Origin: Solirubrobacter soli DSM 22325 | Lineage (GTDB): Bacteria > Actinomycetota > Thermoleophilia > Solirubrobacterales > Solirubrobacteraceae | Assembly: GCF_000423665.1 (NCBI RefSeq) | Contig: NZ_KE384072.1 | Span: 279,152-343,151, forward strand | Length of the DNA stretch: 64,000 nucleotides | Reading direction: 5' to 3' | Part shown: one piece after another, positions 48,122-56,483 of the stretch | Layout: every line of letters starts with the position of its first letter | Position numbering within the stretch: position 1 is the first letter of the stretch | Notes under the pieces: generated by a model | Told to the model about the DNA's origin: nothing | Database searches by the model: none | The model's input: only the letters and a program-made list of their open reading frames with translations | Program-made: the position numbers and the translations under genes

Positions 48122-49830
48122 CGAGCCCAGCGGACCGTCGCCTCGGCGACGACGTCGCCGTCCTCGGCCGAGGCGCTCGCGTCCAGCTCCGTCACGAGCA
48201 CGCGGAGGGCGGGGGCGGTGTCGTCGCCGAGCCAGGCGGCGGCGCGGTCGATCAAGGTGGGGAAGTTGACATGGAGGCGGGTGGCCGCTTCCGGCGCCGG
48301 CTCGGTCTTCAGCGCCGCGACCTCGCGCGCCAGGCCGGCGGAGGAGGCGACGACGAACGCGTCGCCGATGAGCCCGTAGACGACGCGTTGCGGGCCCGCG
48401 CCGGGGTCGAGCCCGGTGATCTCGTAGAGCTGCTCCGTTCCCCCGGCGGCCAGGCGGCGGACGTCGACGCCGGCCAGCAGCGCGAAGCTGCTCGGGGTCA
48501 GCGGTGCGTCCGGGGCGACCAGCAGCAGACTCGTCAGCCCGGTCGAGCCCAGCCCTTGCAGCCCTTCCAGGATTCCCGGGAGGTCGGGCTCGATGCGGTC
48601 CAGCAGCGTCCGCATCGCGGCGGGATCGCGGAGCGTGGAGCGGGCGGCGAACGACGTGCTGCCGTCGCGGTCGGGGCGCAGGATGCTCAGCGACGGCCCG
48701 GAGAACTGGCGCAGCACCGCGTCCTCGAACCGCACGCCCACCCGCTTCTCGAGCCCTTCGACACGACGGACGAAGCGCGAGTCGGGGTAGAGCTCGCGCG
48801 CGAGGCGGGCGAGGAAGACCGTGGTCTGGCTCTGGTTCGTCGACGCGCTGGAGATGCCCTCCTGCGGGGCGAGCGCGAGCGGGCCCGGTCCCGGGAGTGG
48901 GAGGTCCTTGTCCGCGAGCCCGTCGAAGTCCACGCGCGCGGTCGCCCGCGCGGCGTCCTTGCCGATCCGCAGCCGCGCCTCGGCGCCTCGCAGCGCCCGG
49001 CCGGCGCTGCCCGCCAGCACGCGCCGCAGCTCGTCGCGGTCCAGCCAAGCGCCGAGCACCGCCGGCGACGCGTGGGCGGCGATGAAGTCCTCGCCGAGCT
49101 CGGGCGGCACGGGCCCGTCGCTCTGCAGCCGCCGGCGCAGGATCCCGTCCGCCTGGTCCTCATCATCCGCGAGCACCGCGACCAGCGTGTCCCCGCCGAT
49201 CACGGCCACACCCGTGCCGAGCCGCTGCGCACCTTCGATCCCCTCCATGGCGAGCGGCTCCAGCCCTTGCCCACGCAGCTTGTCCAGCAGGCGTTCGAGC
49301 GCCTTGGGGTCCTTCACGCGGTAGGACGCCGTGAGCGTGGTCGACGGTTGTCGCGCCGACCGTTCGCGGAGCGCGACCTCCACCGCGCGCTTGTCGAGCC
49401 GCTTCCCGTCGAAGTCGTAGTAGCGCACTCCGCCCTTCCCGTAGCGCGTCGCGTCCTCGTCGAGGAGCTCGAGCACGTGTTTCGCGTTCGCCGAGGGCGG
49501 CGGAGCGGGCTCGACGGACACGCCGATCAGCAGCCGGCCGCCGAGCAGCGGGCGGATGTCCTCCGCGAAGGACAACCCGGTCGTCGAGGCGAGCACGCCG
49601 AGCGCCCCGTCGAGCGTCGGCGGCGTGAACTCGCCTTCGTCGATGCCACCCTCCTGCACCGCGCGTGCGTACAGCCGCTTCACCTGCTGCCAGTTCGAGC
49701 TCCCGTAGTCGAGGTCGATCGCCACGATCGCATCCGAGCCAGGATCGAGGTGGCTCGCGGGGTCGGCGTCGCCACCGCATCCCCAGACCAGGATCGCAAC
49801 CGCCACGGCGATGGCCAGCACGCGCCCCAC
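48118..49830 (-). CDS. DUF3352-like lipoprotein
   Basis: 570 residues from GTG 49828-49830. Lipobox at AVAILVWGCGGDAD (Cys about 18), then a large extracytoplasmic body with repeated units: YGSSNWQQVKRLYARAVQ, GVLASTTGLSFAEDIRPLLGGRLLIGV, SFALLAGVDVRRLAAGG, VVYGLIGDAFVVASSAGLAREVAAL. This layout matches DUF3352 actinobacterial surface proteins. Function unknown. Confidence 0.72.
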   Translation of the reverse strand: MGRVLAIAVAVAILVWGCGGDADPASHLDPGSDAIVAIDLDYGSSNWQQVKRLYARAVQEGGIDEGEFTPPTLDGALGVLASTTGLSFAEDIRPLLGGRLLIGVSVEPAPPPSANAKHVLELLDEDATRYGKGGVRYYDFDGKRLDKRAVEVALRERSARQPSTTLTASYRVKDPKALERLLDKLRGQGLEPLAMEGIEGAQRLGTGVAVIGGDTLVAVLADDEDQADGILRRRLQSDGPVPPELGEDFIAAHASPAVLGAWLDRDELRRVLAGSAGRALRGAEARLRIGKDAARATARVDFDGLADKDLPLPGPGPLALAPQEGISSASTNQSQTTVFLARLARELYPDSRFVRRVEGLEKRVGVRFEDAVLRQFSGPSLSILRPDRDGSTSFAARSTLRDPAAMRTLLDRIEPDLPGILEGLQGLGSTGLTSLLLVAPDAPLTPSSFALLAGVDVRRLAAGGTEQLYEITGLDPGAGPQRVVYGLIGDAFVVASSAGLAREVAALKTEPAPEAATRLHVNFPTLIDRAAAWLGDDTAPALRVLVTELDASASAEDGDVVAEATVRWAR

Positions 49831-49839
49831 GGCGCCCGT

Positions 49840-50661
49840 CTACCCACTGCGCGTCACCGGCAAGCCCGGCCTGAAGCGGCCCGTGCGGTCGACCGACCGC
49901 ACCGTGGCACCGCGCGCCCGCAGCCGTTCGACCTCCTCGGCGCGCAGCCCGTCGGCGAGGACCAGGGAGACCGCGTCCAGCGACGCGATCGCCTGCCGCC
50001 CGCGGGCGGCCAGCTTGGACTCGTCGACGAGCAGCACCCGCTCCCCCGCCTGCTCGAGCATCGCGAGCTTGACCGCCGCCTCGAGCTCGTCCGCGTCGGT
50101 CAGCATCCCTCCGGCGGTGACACCGGTCACGCTCAGGAACGCCTTGTCGGCGAAGTGCTCGCGGATCGTGCGGACCGACGACGGGCCCACGTAGGAGCCC
50201 GTCAGCCGCCGCAGCATCCCGCCGATCGCGTAGAGCTCGACCTGCGGGTCCTCGCACGCGGCCAGGACCTGCATCACGGGGCCGCTGTTGGTGATGACGC
50301 GCAGGCCGAGGCCGCCCTCGGCGATCCGGCGGGCGACGAAGAACGCGGTGGAGGACGAGTCCAGGAACACCGTCTCACCGCCCGCCAGCAGCGCGTAAGC
50401 CGCTTCCGCGAGGCGCATCTTGGCCTCGGTCGCCACGCCCACCCGCTGTGTGAACGAGTCCTCGGGCACGGCGACCGACGGCAGCACCGCGCCGCCGTGC
50501 GTGCGGCGTGCGCTGCCTCCCTGTTCCAGCGCTTCGAGGTCGCGCCGCGCCGTCATCGGCGAGACGCCGAAGCGCGTCTGCAGCTGGCTGACCGTGACCG
50601 CGCCGCTCTCGAGCAGCATCGCACGGATCTGTTCACGACGGGTCGCGGCCAGCATCGTCAT
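49840..50661 (-). CDS. DeoR/GlpR-family regulator
   Basis: 273 residues from ATG 50659-50661 (an ATG at 50655 is two codons later). HTH: AMLLESGAVTVSQLQTRFGVSPMTARRDLEAL with RTHGGAV right after, then a DeoR sugar-phosphate sensor domain (FLDSSSTAFFVARRI, LYAIGGMLRRLTGSYVGP, LLVDESKLAARG). Likely controls a sugar or sugar-alcohol gene such as the nearby MFS at 51291 (inference). The start overlaps the frameshifted gene upstream. Confidence 0.87.
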   Translation of the reverse strand: MTMLAATRREQIRAMLLESGAVTVSQLQTRFGVSPMTARRDLEALEQGGSARRTHGGAVLPSVAVPEDSFTQRVGVATEAKMRLAEAAYALLAGGETVFLDSSSTAFFVARRIAEGGLGLRVITNSGPVMQVLAACEDPQVELYAIGGMLRRLTGSYVGPSSVRTIREHFADKAFLSVTGVTAGGMLTDADELEAAVKLAMLEQAGERVLLVDESKLAARGRQAIASLDAVSLVLADGLRAEEVERLRARGATVRSVDRTGRFRPGLPVTRSG

Positions 50662-51069
50662 CAGGGGTCGTGGTGGACAACGTGAACGTGAGCGTCCGGC
50701 TGTACGCGCCGGTCCGCAGGGCATCGCCGGCGCCGATGTGCTGCTTGAACGCGATCGTCACCGAATCGTGTGACATCGGCGCCGTCCAGGCCTTGCCGAC
50801 GTCGACCGTCGTCGTGTAGGTGCCGACGCCCGAGACGTCCGTCAGCGCCGGGATCGCGCTCCAGGCGGGCAGGGTCGTGCCGGTCACGCTGACGGTGCGA
50901 CCGTCGCTGAGCGTGCTGCTCACGGTTCCCGCCGTCGTCGCGCGGGCGACGATGTGCTCGCCGGCGTGAGCGCCGGGGCCGCCGGGTCCTCAGCCGCGCC
51001 CGCGAGTGCCGGCGCGGCCGGCGAGCCGACGACCGCCGACGTCGCGGCGGCAACCGCTATGCGTTGCAA
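50633..51069 (-). pseudogene. Secreted Ig-like protein, frameshifted
   Basis: A TTG at 51067-51069 after GGAGAG begins a signal peptide (MQRIAVAAATSAVVGSPAAPALA) followed by GAAEDP, but this frame soon ends. The next frame (no start, preceded by TGA) continues GEHIVARATTAGTVSSTL, WSAIPALTDVSGVGTYTTTVDVG, DSVTIAFKQHIGAGDALRTG-type sequence to the stop at 50633. One inserted or deleted base in the GGCGGCCCCGGCG run near 51000 would restore one exported protein. It could also be a sequencing error. Confidence 0.55.
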
Positions 51070-51189
51070 TGCTCTCTCCTCCGATCGGGTGGCCCAGGAT
51101 CACCCCCTGAGTCCAGGCTCGTAACGGGGGCCACCCTCGACTTCGCGCGCTTCGCGTACGGGTCGCGCGGCGTTCGTATGAGGGTTCAG

Positions 51190-51218
51190 TTGCGTGTCTG
51201 AGCCCGGGTCGTTATGGT
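51190..51218 (+). promoter_or_regulatory. Promoter of the sugar-porter MFS gene
   Basis: TTGCGT (51190-51195) and TATGGT (51213-51218) with a 17-bp spacer, about 70 bp before the GTG at 51291. Confidence 0.45.
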
Positions 51219-51290
51219 CGTTTTCTCCGCGTCGATAGCCATGCTCAACCGGAATCGACCGGGTCCGGTCCAGAGGAGGAGAACGCCGCC

Positions 51291-52535
51291 GTGCCCCATG
51301 CCTCGTGGCGAGGAACGATCCTGGCTGCGCTCGCCAGCTACATCGACGCCGGCTCGATCGTCGCCGGCGCTGCCGGGCTCGCGCTGTGGGCGGAGGAGTA
51401 TGGCCTCAGCACCTCGACCGTCGGGCTGATCGCGGCGTTCAGCTCCAACGCGATCTCGGCCGGCGTCGGCGCGCTCGCCGGCGGCTGGCTCGCCGACCGC
51501 TACGGCCGCACCCGCGTCTACCGCTGGGACCTGCTCCTGTACGCGTTCGGCCTGCTTTGGATCATCTTCGCCGTCTCGCCCTGGATGCTCGTGCTCGGGT
51601 ACGTGCTCACCGGGCTCGCCGTCGGCGCCGACGTCCCCGCCTCGTGGACGCTCGTCACCGAGACCGCGCCGAACGGACGACGCGGCCAGCGCACCGGCGT
51701 CGCCCAATTGCTGTGGTCGCTCGGCCCGCTCGTGGTCCTGCTCCTCGCACTCGCCCTCTCAGACCTCGGCGTGCTCGGCATCCGCCTGATCTTCGCCCAC
51801 CTGCTGGTGGTCTCGCTCGTCCTCTGGGTGCTGCGCGGGCGCATGGAGGAGTCGCGCGACTGGGAGACGGCGACGTCGACCTCGCGGGTCACGCTCGCGG
51901 GCGTGCGCGAGCTCTTCAAGCCCGCCTATCTCCCGCCGCTGCTGCTGCTCGCCGGCATGTACGGCATCTGGAACCTGAAGGCCGGCACCGGCGGCTTCTT
52001 CATGCCGTACATCTTGCGAACCGTCGGGGCGCAGACCCAGGGCCAGGCGCTCGCGCTGCAGGGAGCCGGGTTCCTGCTCGGCATGATCGTCACCTTCACG
52101 ATCTTCATGCGCCTGGTCGACCGCTCCAACCAGGCCCGCCTCTACGGCGCCGGGATCGCGTTGCAGGCCGGCAGCATGCTGATCCTCGCCCTCTTCCCGT
52201 TGACCACCACCGTGGCGCTCGTCTACGTGGCGATCGGCGGCGCGGGCGGCGGCCTCGGCGCGCAGGGCTTCTTCGGACTCTGGAGCACCGAGTCGTTCCC
52301 GACCGCGCTGCGCGCCACGGCGCTCGGGCTGATGTTCGCGGTCGTGCGGATCGCCCTCGGCATCTGGAGCCTGTTCGTCCCCGCGATCACCGCGGCGGGC
52401 TTCGCGACGCTCGCGTGGATGCTGACCGCCTTCGTACTCATCAGCGGGGTGTTCGGCTTCTGGTACCTGCACCGCCGTCGGCCGTCCCGCGCGCGGGTCG
52501 GCCTGGCGGCGTTTCATCCGGATGGGGTGATGTAG
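51291..52535 (+). CDS. MFS transporter (sugar-porter-like)
   Basis: 414 residues from GTG 51291 after a strong GAGGAGG. About 12 membrane segments; GGWLADRYGRTRVYRWDLLLY is motif A, VGADVPASWTLVTETAPNGRRGQRTG matches the sugar-porter/MHS pattern, and WSTESFPTALRATALGLMF is typical of the C-terminal half. The substrate is perhaps a sugar or polyol, given the DeoR gene nearby. Confidence 0.85.
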   Translation: MPHASWRGTILAALASYIDAGSIVAGAAGLALWAEEYGLSTSTVGLIAAFSSNAISAGVGALAGGWLADRYGRTRVYRWDLLLYAFGLLWIIFAVSPWMLVLGYVLTGLAVGADVPASWTLVTETAPNGRRGQRTGVAQLLWSLGPLVVLLLALALSDLGVLGIRLIFAHLLVVSLVLWVLRGRMEESRDWETATSTSRVTLAGVRELFKPAYLPPLLLLAGMYGIWNLKAGTGGFFMPYILRTVGAQTQGQALALQGAGFLLGMIVTFTIFMRLVDRSNQARLYGAGIALQAGSMLILALFPLTTTVALVYVAIGGAGGGLGAQGFFGLWSTESFPTALRATALGLMFAVVRIALGIWSLFVPAITAAGFATLAWMLTAFVLISGVFGFWYLHRRRPSRARVGLAAFHPDGVM

Positions 52536-52592
52536 CCCACCGCCCCTGGCTGGCACGATCGCGCCCAGCCGGCCGGACGAGGAGGCGTGTTG

Positions 52593-53930
52593 ATGCTGCG
52601 GCAGGGCCCAGAGGTGACCAAGCTGCTCCCAGAGTTGACGGACGACCTGAAGCGGCTGGTCGCGATCCCGTCCGTGTCGGTGCCGGGACGCATCGACGAC
52701 GCGCTGTTGGAGGCGTTCGAGCTGACGAGCGCGCTGTTCGCGGACGCGGGCGTCGAGGTCGGGCGCCTCGACCTGCCGGACACCGCGCCGGTGGTCACGG
52801 GATCGATCCCAGCGCCGCCGGGCGCGCCGACCGTGCTGCTGTACAGCCACTACGACGTGGTGCCGGCGGGGGACGAGTCGCTGTGGGACTCGCCGCCGTT
52901 CGTGCCCACCGAGCGCGACGGGGCGCTGTTCGGCCGCGGCGCGGCGGACACGAAGTCCAACATCGTCATGCATGTCGGCGCGTTGCGGGCATGGGGCGGT
53001 ACGCCGCCGGTCGGGATCAAGCTCTGCATCGAGGGCTACGAGGAGATCGGCAGCGGCGCGCTGACCAGCTACCCGGCGACGGACCCAGAGCGGTTCGGCG
53101 CGGACGCGCTGATCATCGGCGACATGGGCTCGATCCAGCCCGGCATGCCGACGCTGACGACCGCGCTGCGCGGCATGGCGAACGTGATCGTCGAGGCGCG
53201 GACGCTCGAGTCCGGCAAGCACAGCGGCCAATACGGCGGCGCGGCGCCGGACGCGCTCCTGGCCGTCCTGCAGGCGATCGCCACCCTGCACGACGAGCAC
53301 GGGAACGTCGCGGTCGCGGGTCTGGACCGCAACGAGTGGGACGGTCCCGGCCAGCCGGAGGAGGACTTCCGGCGGCTCGGCACCGTGCTCGACGGCGTGC
53401 CGCTGATCGGCACCGGCGGGCTCGGCTCGCGCGTCTGGTCCGGGCCGGCGATCACGGTGATCGGGATCGACGTCCCGTCCGTCGACGGGGCGGTGAACGC
53501 GGTCTCCCCGCACGCCCGCGCCGTGCTCAACGTGCGCGTCCACCCCGGCCAGGACGCGGTCGAGGCGCAGGACGCCGTGATCGCGCACCTGCGCGCCGTC
53601 AAGCCGTTCGGAATCGAGCTCGACGTGCAGCGCGGACCGACCGGGAACGGGTTCGCGGCGCAGACCGACGGGCCCGCGTACGCGGCGGCCCGAGCCGTGT
53701 GGTCGGAGGCCTGGGGCCGCGACGTGCTGCTGGCGGGCAGCGGCGGCTCGATCCCGATCGTGAGCGCGCTCGCCGGCGCGCTGCCCGACGCCGAGGCGCT
53801 GCTGATCGGTACCACCGACGGCTACGCGAACATCCACGGCCCGAACGAGCGTGTCCTCCTCGACGAGTTCGAGAAGGCGATCGTCGCCGAGGCGGCGTTC
53901 TTCGGCGAGTACGCGAAGCGCTGGAGCTGA
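52593..53930 (+). CDS. M20-family metallopeptidase
   Basis: 445 residues from ATG 52593, eight bases after GAGGAGG (a GTG at 52587 is too close). Zinc ligands: VLLYSHYDVVPAG (His), FGRGAADTKSN (bridging Asp), CIEGYEEIGS (catalytic Glu pair), IIGDMGS (Asp) and ANIHGPNERV (His). Family members hydrolyse dipeptides or N-acyl amino acids. Four bases upstream of the AbgT gene, so cleavage of aminobenzoyl-glutamate or dipeptides is plausible. Confidence 0.88.
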   Translation: MLRQGPEVTKLLPELTDDLKRLVAIPSVSVPGRIDDALLEAFELTSALFADAGVEVGRLDLPDTAPVVTGSIPAPPGAPTVLLYSHYDVVPAGDESLWDSPPFVPTERDGALFGRGAADTKSNIVMHVGALRAWGGTPPVGIKLCIEGYEEIGSGALTSYPATDPERFGADALIIGDMGSIQPGMPTLTTALRGMANVIVEARTLESGKHSGQYGGAAPDALLAVLQAIATLHDEHGNVAVAGLDRNEWDGPGQPEEDFRRLGTVLDGVPLIGTGGLGSRVWSGPAITVIGIDVPSVDGAVNAVSPHARAVLNVRVHPGQDAVEAQDAVIAHLRAVKPFGIELDVQRGPTGNGFAAQTDGPAYAAARAVWSEAWGRDVLLAGSGGSIPIVSALAGALPDAEALLIGTTDGYANIHGPNERVLLDEFEKAIVAEAAFFGEYAKRWS

Positions 53931-53934
53931 CGCG

Positions 53935-55548
53935 ATGCAACGGCTCCTCGACGCCATCGAGCGTCTCGGGAACAAGATGCCGGACCCGGCGCTCCTGTTC
54001 GTCTGGCTCTGCATCGGCGTGATCGTGCTCTCGCAGGCGCTGTCGTACTTCGACATCAAGGTCACGTACGAGGTCGTCTCGCCGCCGCCGTTGCCGGCGA
54101 CCGAGACGTACTACGGCGGATCGATCGACCCGGTCTACGTCGGGCCGTATGAGCACGAGCCCGCCGAGGCATACAAGCTCCATACCGAGACGACCGAGAT
54201 CAGGGGCCTGCTGACGGTCGACGGCGTCCGCTTCCTCTTCACGTCCTTCGTCGACAACTTCCGCAACTTCAGCGCGGTGGCGATCATCCTGGTGGTGATG
54301 ATCGGCGTCGGCCTGGCGGAGGCCGCCGGGCTGATCGCGGCGCTGATCCGCAAGCTGGTCGCGGTCTCGTCGCCGGGCATGCTGACGTTCATCATCGTGC
54401 TGCTCGGGATGATCTCGAGCGTCGCGTCCGATGCGGGCTACCTGGTGTTGATCCCGCTCGGGGCGGTGGCGTTCAAGAGCGTTGGACGCAACCCGCTGGC
54501 GGGCATCGCGGCCGCGTTCGCGGGCGTCGCGGCGGGCTTCGGCGTCAACTTCCTGATCACGCCGCTGGACGGCGTCCTGACCGAGATCACCAACGACGCG
54601 TCCGCGCTGGCCGACCCGAACGCCGAGATCGATCTCGCCGCGAACCTCTTCTTCGGCATCGCGAGCGCGCTCTTCGTGACCGTCGTGCTGACCTTCGTGT
54701 CATCGCGGATGGTCGAGCCGCGCCTGGGCACCTACGATCCCGCGGACGCGGGCTCTTCGCCGGAGGAGGAGCCCGAGGTCGACGCCGAAGGCGAGGCGCG
54801 CGGCCTGCGCTACGCGATGTGGGCGGCGCTCGGCACCGTCGCCGTGATCACGCTGTTGACGGTCATCCCGGGCGCGCCGCTGCGCAACCCGGAGACCGGG
54901 GACGTGATCGGCGACTCGCCGTTCATGGACAGCCTGATCGTGATCATCGCCTCGATCTTCTTCGCCGCGGGCATCGGGTACGGCCACGGCGCGGGCACGA
55001 TCAAGGGCTCGCAGCAGATCCTCGGTTCGATCACGAAGTCGTGGGCGACCCTCGCGAGCCTGCTGTTCCTGTTCCTGCTGATCGCGCAGTTCATCGCGTA
55101 CTTCAACTACTCGAACATGGCGCAGGTGGCCGCGGTCAAGCTCGGCGACCAGCTCGAGCAGGCTGACATCGGCGCGGTCTGGCTGCTGATCGGCTTCATC
55201 ATCGTCACGATGATCGTCGACCTGATCATGCCGGCGGCGATCGCGAAGTGGGCGATCCTCGCGCCGATCTTCATCCCGCTGCTGATCCGGCTCGGCGTGA
55301 CGCCGCAGACCGTGCTCGCGGCGTACCGCGTGGGCGACTCGCCCCTGAACGTCGTGACGCCACTGATGGCGTACTTCCCGCTGATCGTGGTGTTCGTCCA
55401 GCGCTACTCGAAGAGCGCGGGCATAGGCACGGTGGTGTCGATGATGATCCCGTTCGTGATCGTGCTGTCGGTGGCATGGACGCTGTTCTTCGTCGTCTGG
55501 TACCTGCTCGGCATCCCACTCGGGCCGGGGGCGCCGATCCACACCTGA
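53935..55548 (+). CDS. AbgT-family p-aminobenzoyl-glutamate transporter
   Basis: 537 residues, about 11 to 13 membrane segments. AbgT features: IERLGNKMPDPALLFVWLCIGVIVLSQ, SVASDAGYLVLIPLGAVAFKSVGRNPLAGIAAAFAGVAAGFGVNFLITPLDGVL, and GDSPLNVVTPLMAYFPLIV. E. coli AbgT imports p-aminobenzoyl-glutamate; other members export sulfonamides. Coupled between the M20 peptidase and glutaminase genes. Confidence 0.92.
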   Translation: MQRLLDAIERLGNKMPDPALLFVWLCIGVIVLSQALSYFDIKVTYEVVSPPPLPATETYYGGSIDPVYVGPYEHEPAEAYKLHTETTEIRGLLTVDGVRFLFTSFVDNFRNFSAVAIILVVMIGVGLAEAAGLIAALIRKLVAVSSPGMLTFIIVLLGMISSVASDAGYLVLIPLGAVAFKSVGRNPLAGIAAAFAGVAAGFGVNFLITPLDGVLTEITNDASALADPNAEIDLAANLFFGIASALFVTVVLTFVSSRMVEPRLGTYDPADAGSSPEEEPEVDAEGEARGLRYAMWAALGTVAVITLLTVIPGAPLRNPETGDVIGDSPFMDSLIVIIASIFFAAGIGYGHGAGTIKGSQQILGSITKSWATLASLLFLFLLIAQFIAYFNYSNMAQVAAVKLGDQLEQADIGAVWLLIGFIIVTMIVDLIMPAAIAKWAILAPIFIPLLIRLGVTPQTVLAAYRVGDSPLNVVTPLMAYFPLIVVFVQRYSKSAGIGTVVSMMIPFVIVLSVAWTLFFVVWYLLGIPLGPGAPIHT

Positions 55549-56483
55549 TGTTCGTCTCGACCGGGGCGCTGCCCGCGCCCGAGGATGTGCAGGCCGCCGT
55601 CGACGAGGCCTACGCGCGCTCGCGCGACGACACGTCCGGGACCGTCTCGGACGTCTACCCCGCTTTGGAGCGGGTGCCGCCGGACCTCTTCGGCATCTGC
55701 GTCGTCGGCACGAGCGGCACGACGTACGCGGTGGGCGACGCCGACCGCGAGTTCACGATCATGAGCGTCTCGAAGCCGTTCGTCTTCGCGCTCGTGTGCG
55801 AGCGGCTCGGCGCGGCCGAGCTGCGCTCCCGGATCGGCGTCAACGCCACCGGGCTGGCGTTCAATTCGGCCGAGGCCGTCGAGCGCGGGGTTGGCGGGCG
55901 GACGAACCCGATGGTCAACTCCGGCGCGATCGCCACCACCAGCTTCGCCCCCGATTGGGCGTTCCTGCGCGACGGGCTCTCCCGCTTCGCGGGCCGCGAG
56001 CTCGTGCTCGACCACGAGGTCTACGCGTCGGCGAGCGCGACCAACGCGCGCAACCAGGCGCTCGCGCGGCTCGTGGAGCTCGGCCGCGATCCGGCCGAGG
56101 CGGTCGATCTCTACACCCGCCAATGCTCGCTGCGCGTGACCGCGCACGATCTCGCGGTGATGGGCGCCACACTGGCCGACGGCGGTGTCAACCCGGTCAC
56201 GCGCGAGCGTGTGATCGACGCCTCGGTCTGCCACTACACGCTGGCGGTGATGCTCACCGCGGGCCTGTACGAGACGTCCGGCGAATGGCTCTACGACGTC
56301 GGGCTCCCGGCGAAGAGCGGGATCGGCGGTGGGATCGTGACCGTGTCGCCCGGCAAGGGCGGGGTGGGAACGTTCGCGCCGCGCCTCGACACGGCCGGCA
56401 ACAGCGTCCGAGGCCAGCAGGTCGCGCGGCACCTGTCGTCGGAGCTCGGGATGGACCTGCTGATCTCGAGCCCCGATGGCTGA
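55548..56483 (+). CDS. glsA: Glutaminase A
   Basis: 311 residues; ATG overlaps the AbgT stop (TGATG). Serine-dependent glutaminase signature: FTIMSVSKPFVFALVCERLG (S-x-x-K nucleophile pair), NPMVNSGAIATTS, YTRQCSLRVTAHDLAVMGATLADGG, LPAKSGIGGGIVTVSPG. Converts glutamine to glutamate and ammonia. Its place in the peptidase/AbgT operon suggests a shared glutamate-yielding role. Overlaps the SLC13 gene by 8 bp. Confidence 0.93.
   Translation: MFVSTGALPAPEDVQAAVDEAYARSRDDTSGTVSDVYPALERVPPDLFGICVVGTSGTTYAVGDADREFTIMSVSKPFVFALVCERLGAAELRSRIGVNATGLAFNSAEAVERGVGGRTNPMVNSGAIATTSFAPDWAFLRDGLSRFAGRELVLDHEVYASASATNARNQALARLVELGRDPAEAVDLYTRQCSLRVTAHDLAVMGATLADGGVNPVTRERVIDASVCHYTLAVMLTAGLYETSGEWLYDVGLPAKSGIGGGIVTVSPGKGGVGTFAPRLDTAGNSVRGQQVARHLSSELGMDLLISSPDG

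Noticed and set aside
47671..50685. 1004-codon plus-strand open frame
   Set aside because: Runs antisense to the lipoprotein and DeoR genes and in the wrong frame of the AhpD-like gene; composition is Arg/Gln/Ala-rich without motifs.
51305..54022. 905-codon plus-strand open frame
   Set aside because: Out-of-frame shadow of the MFS and M20 peptidase genes, both of which show full family motifs in another frame.
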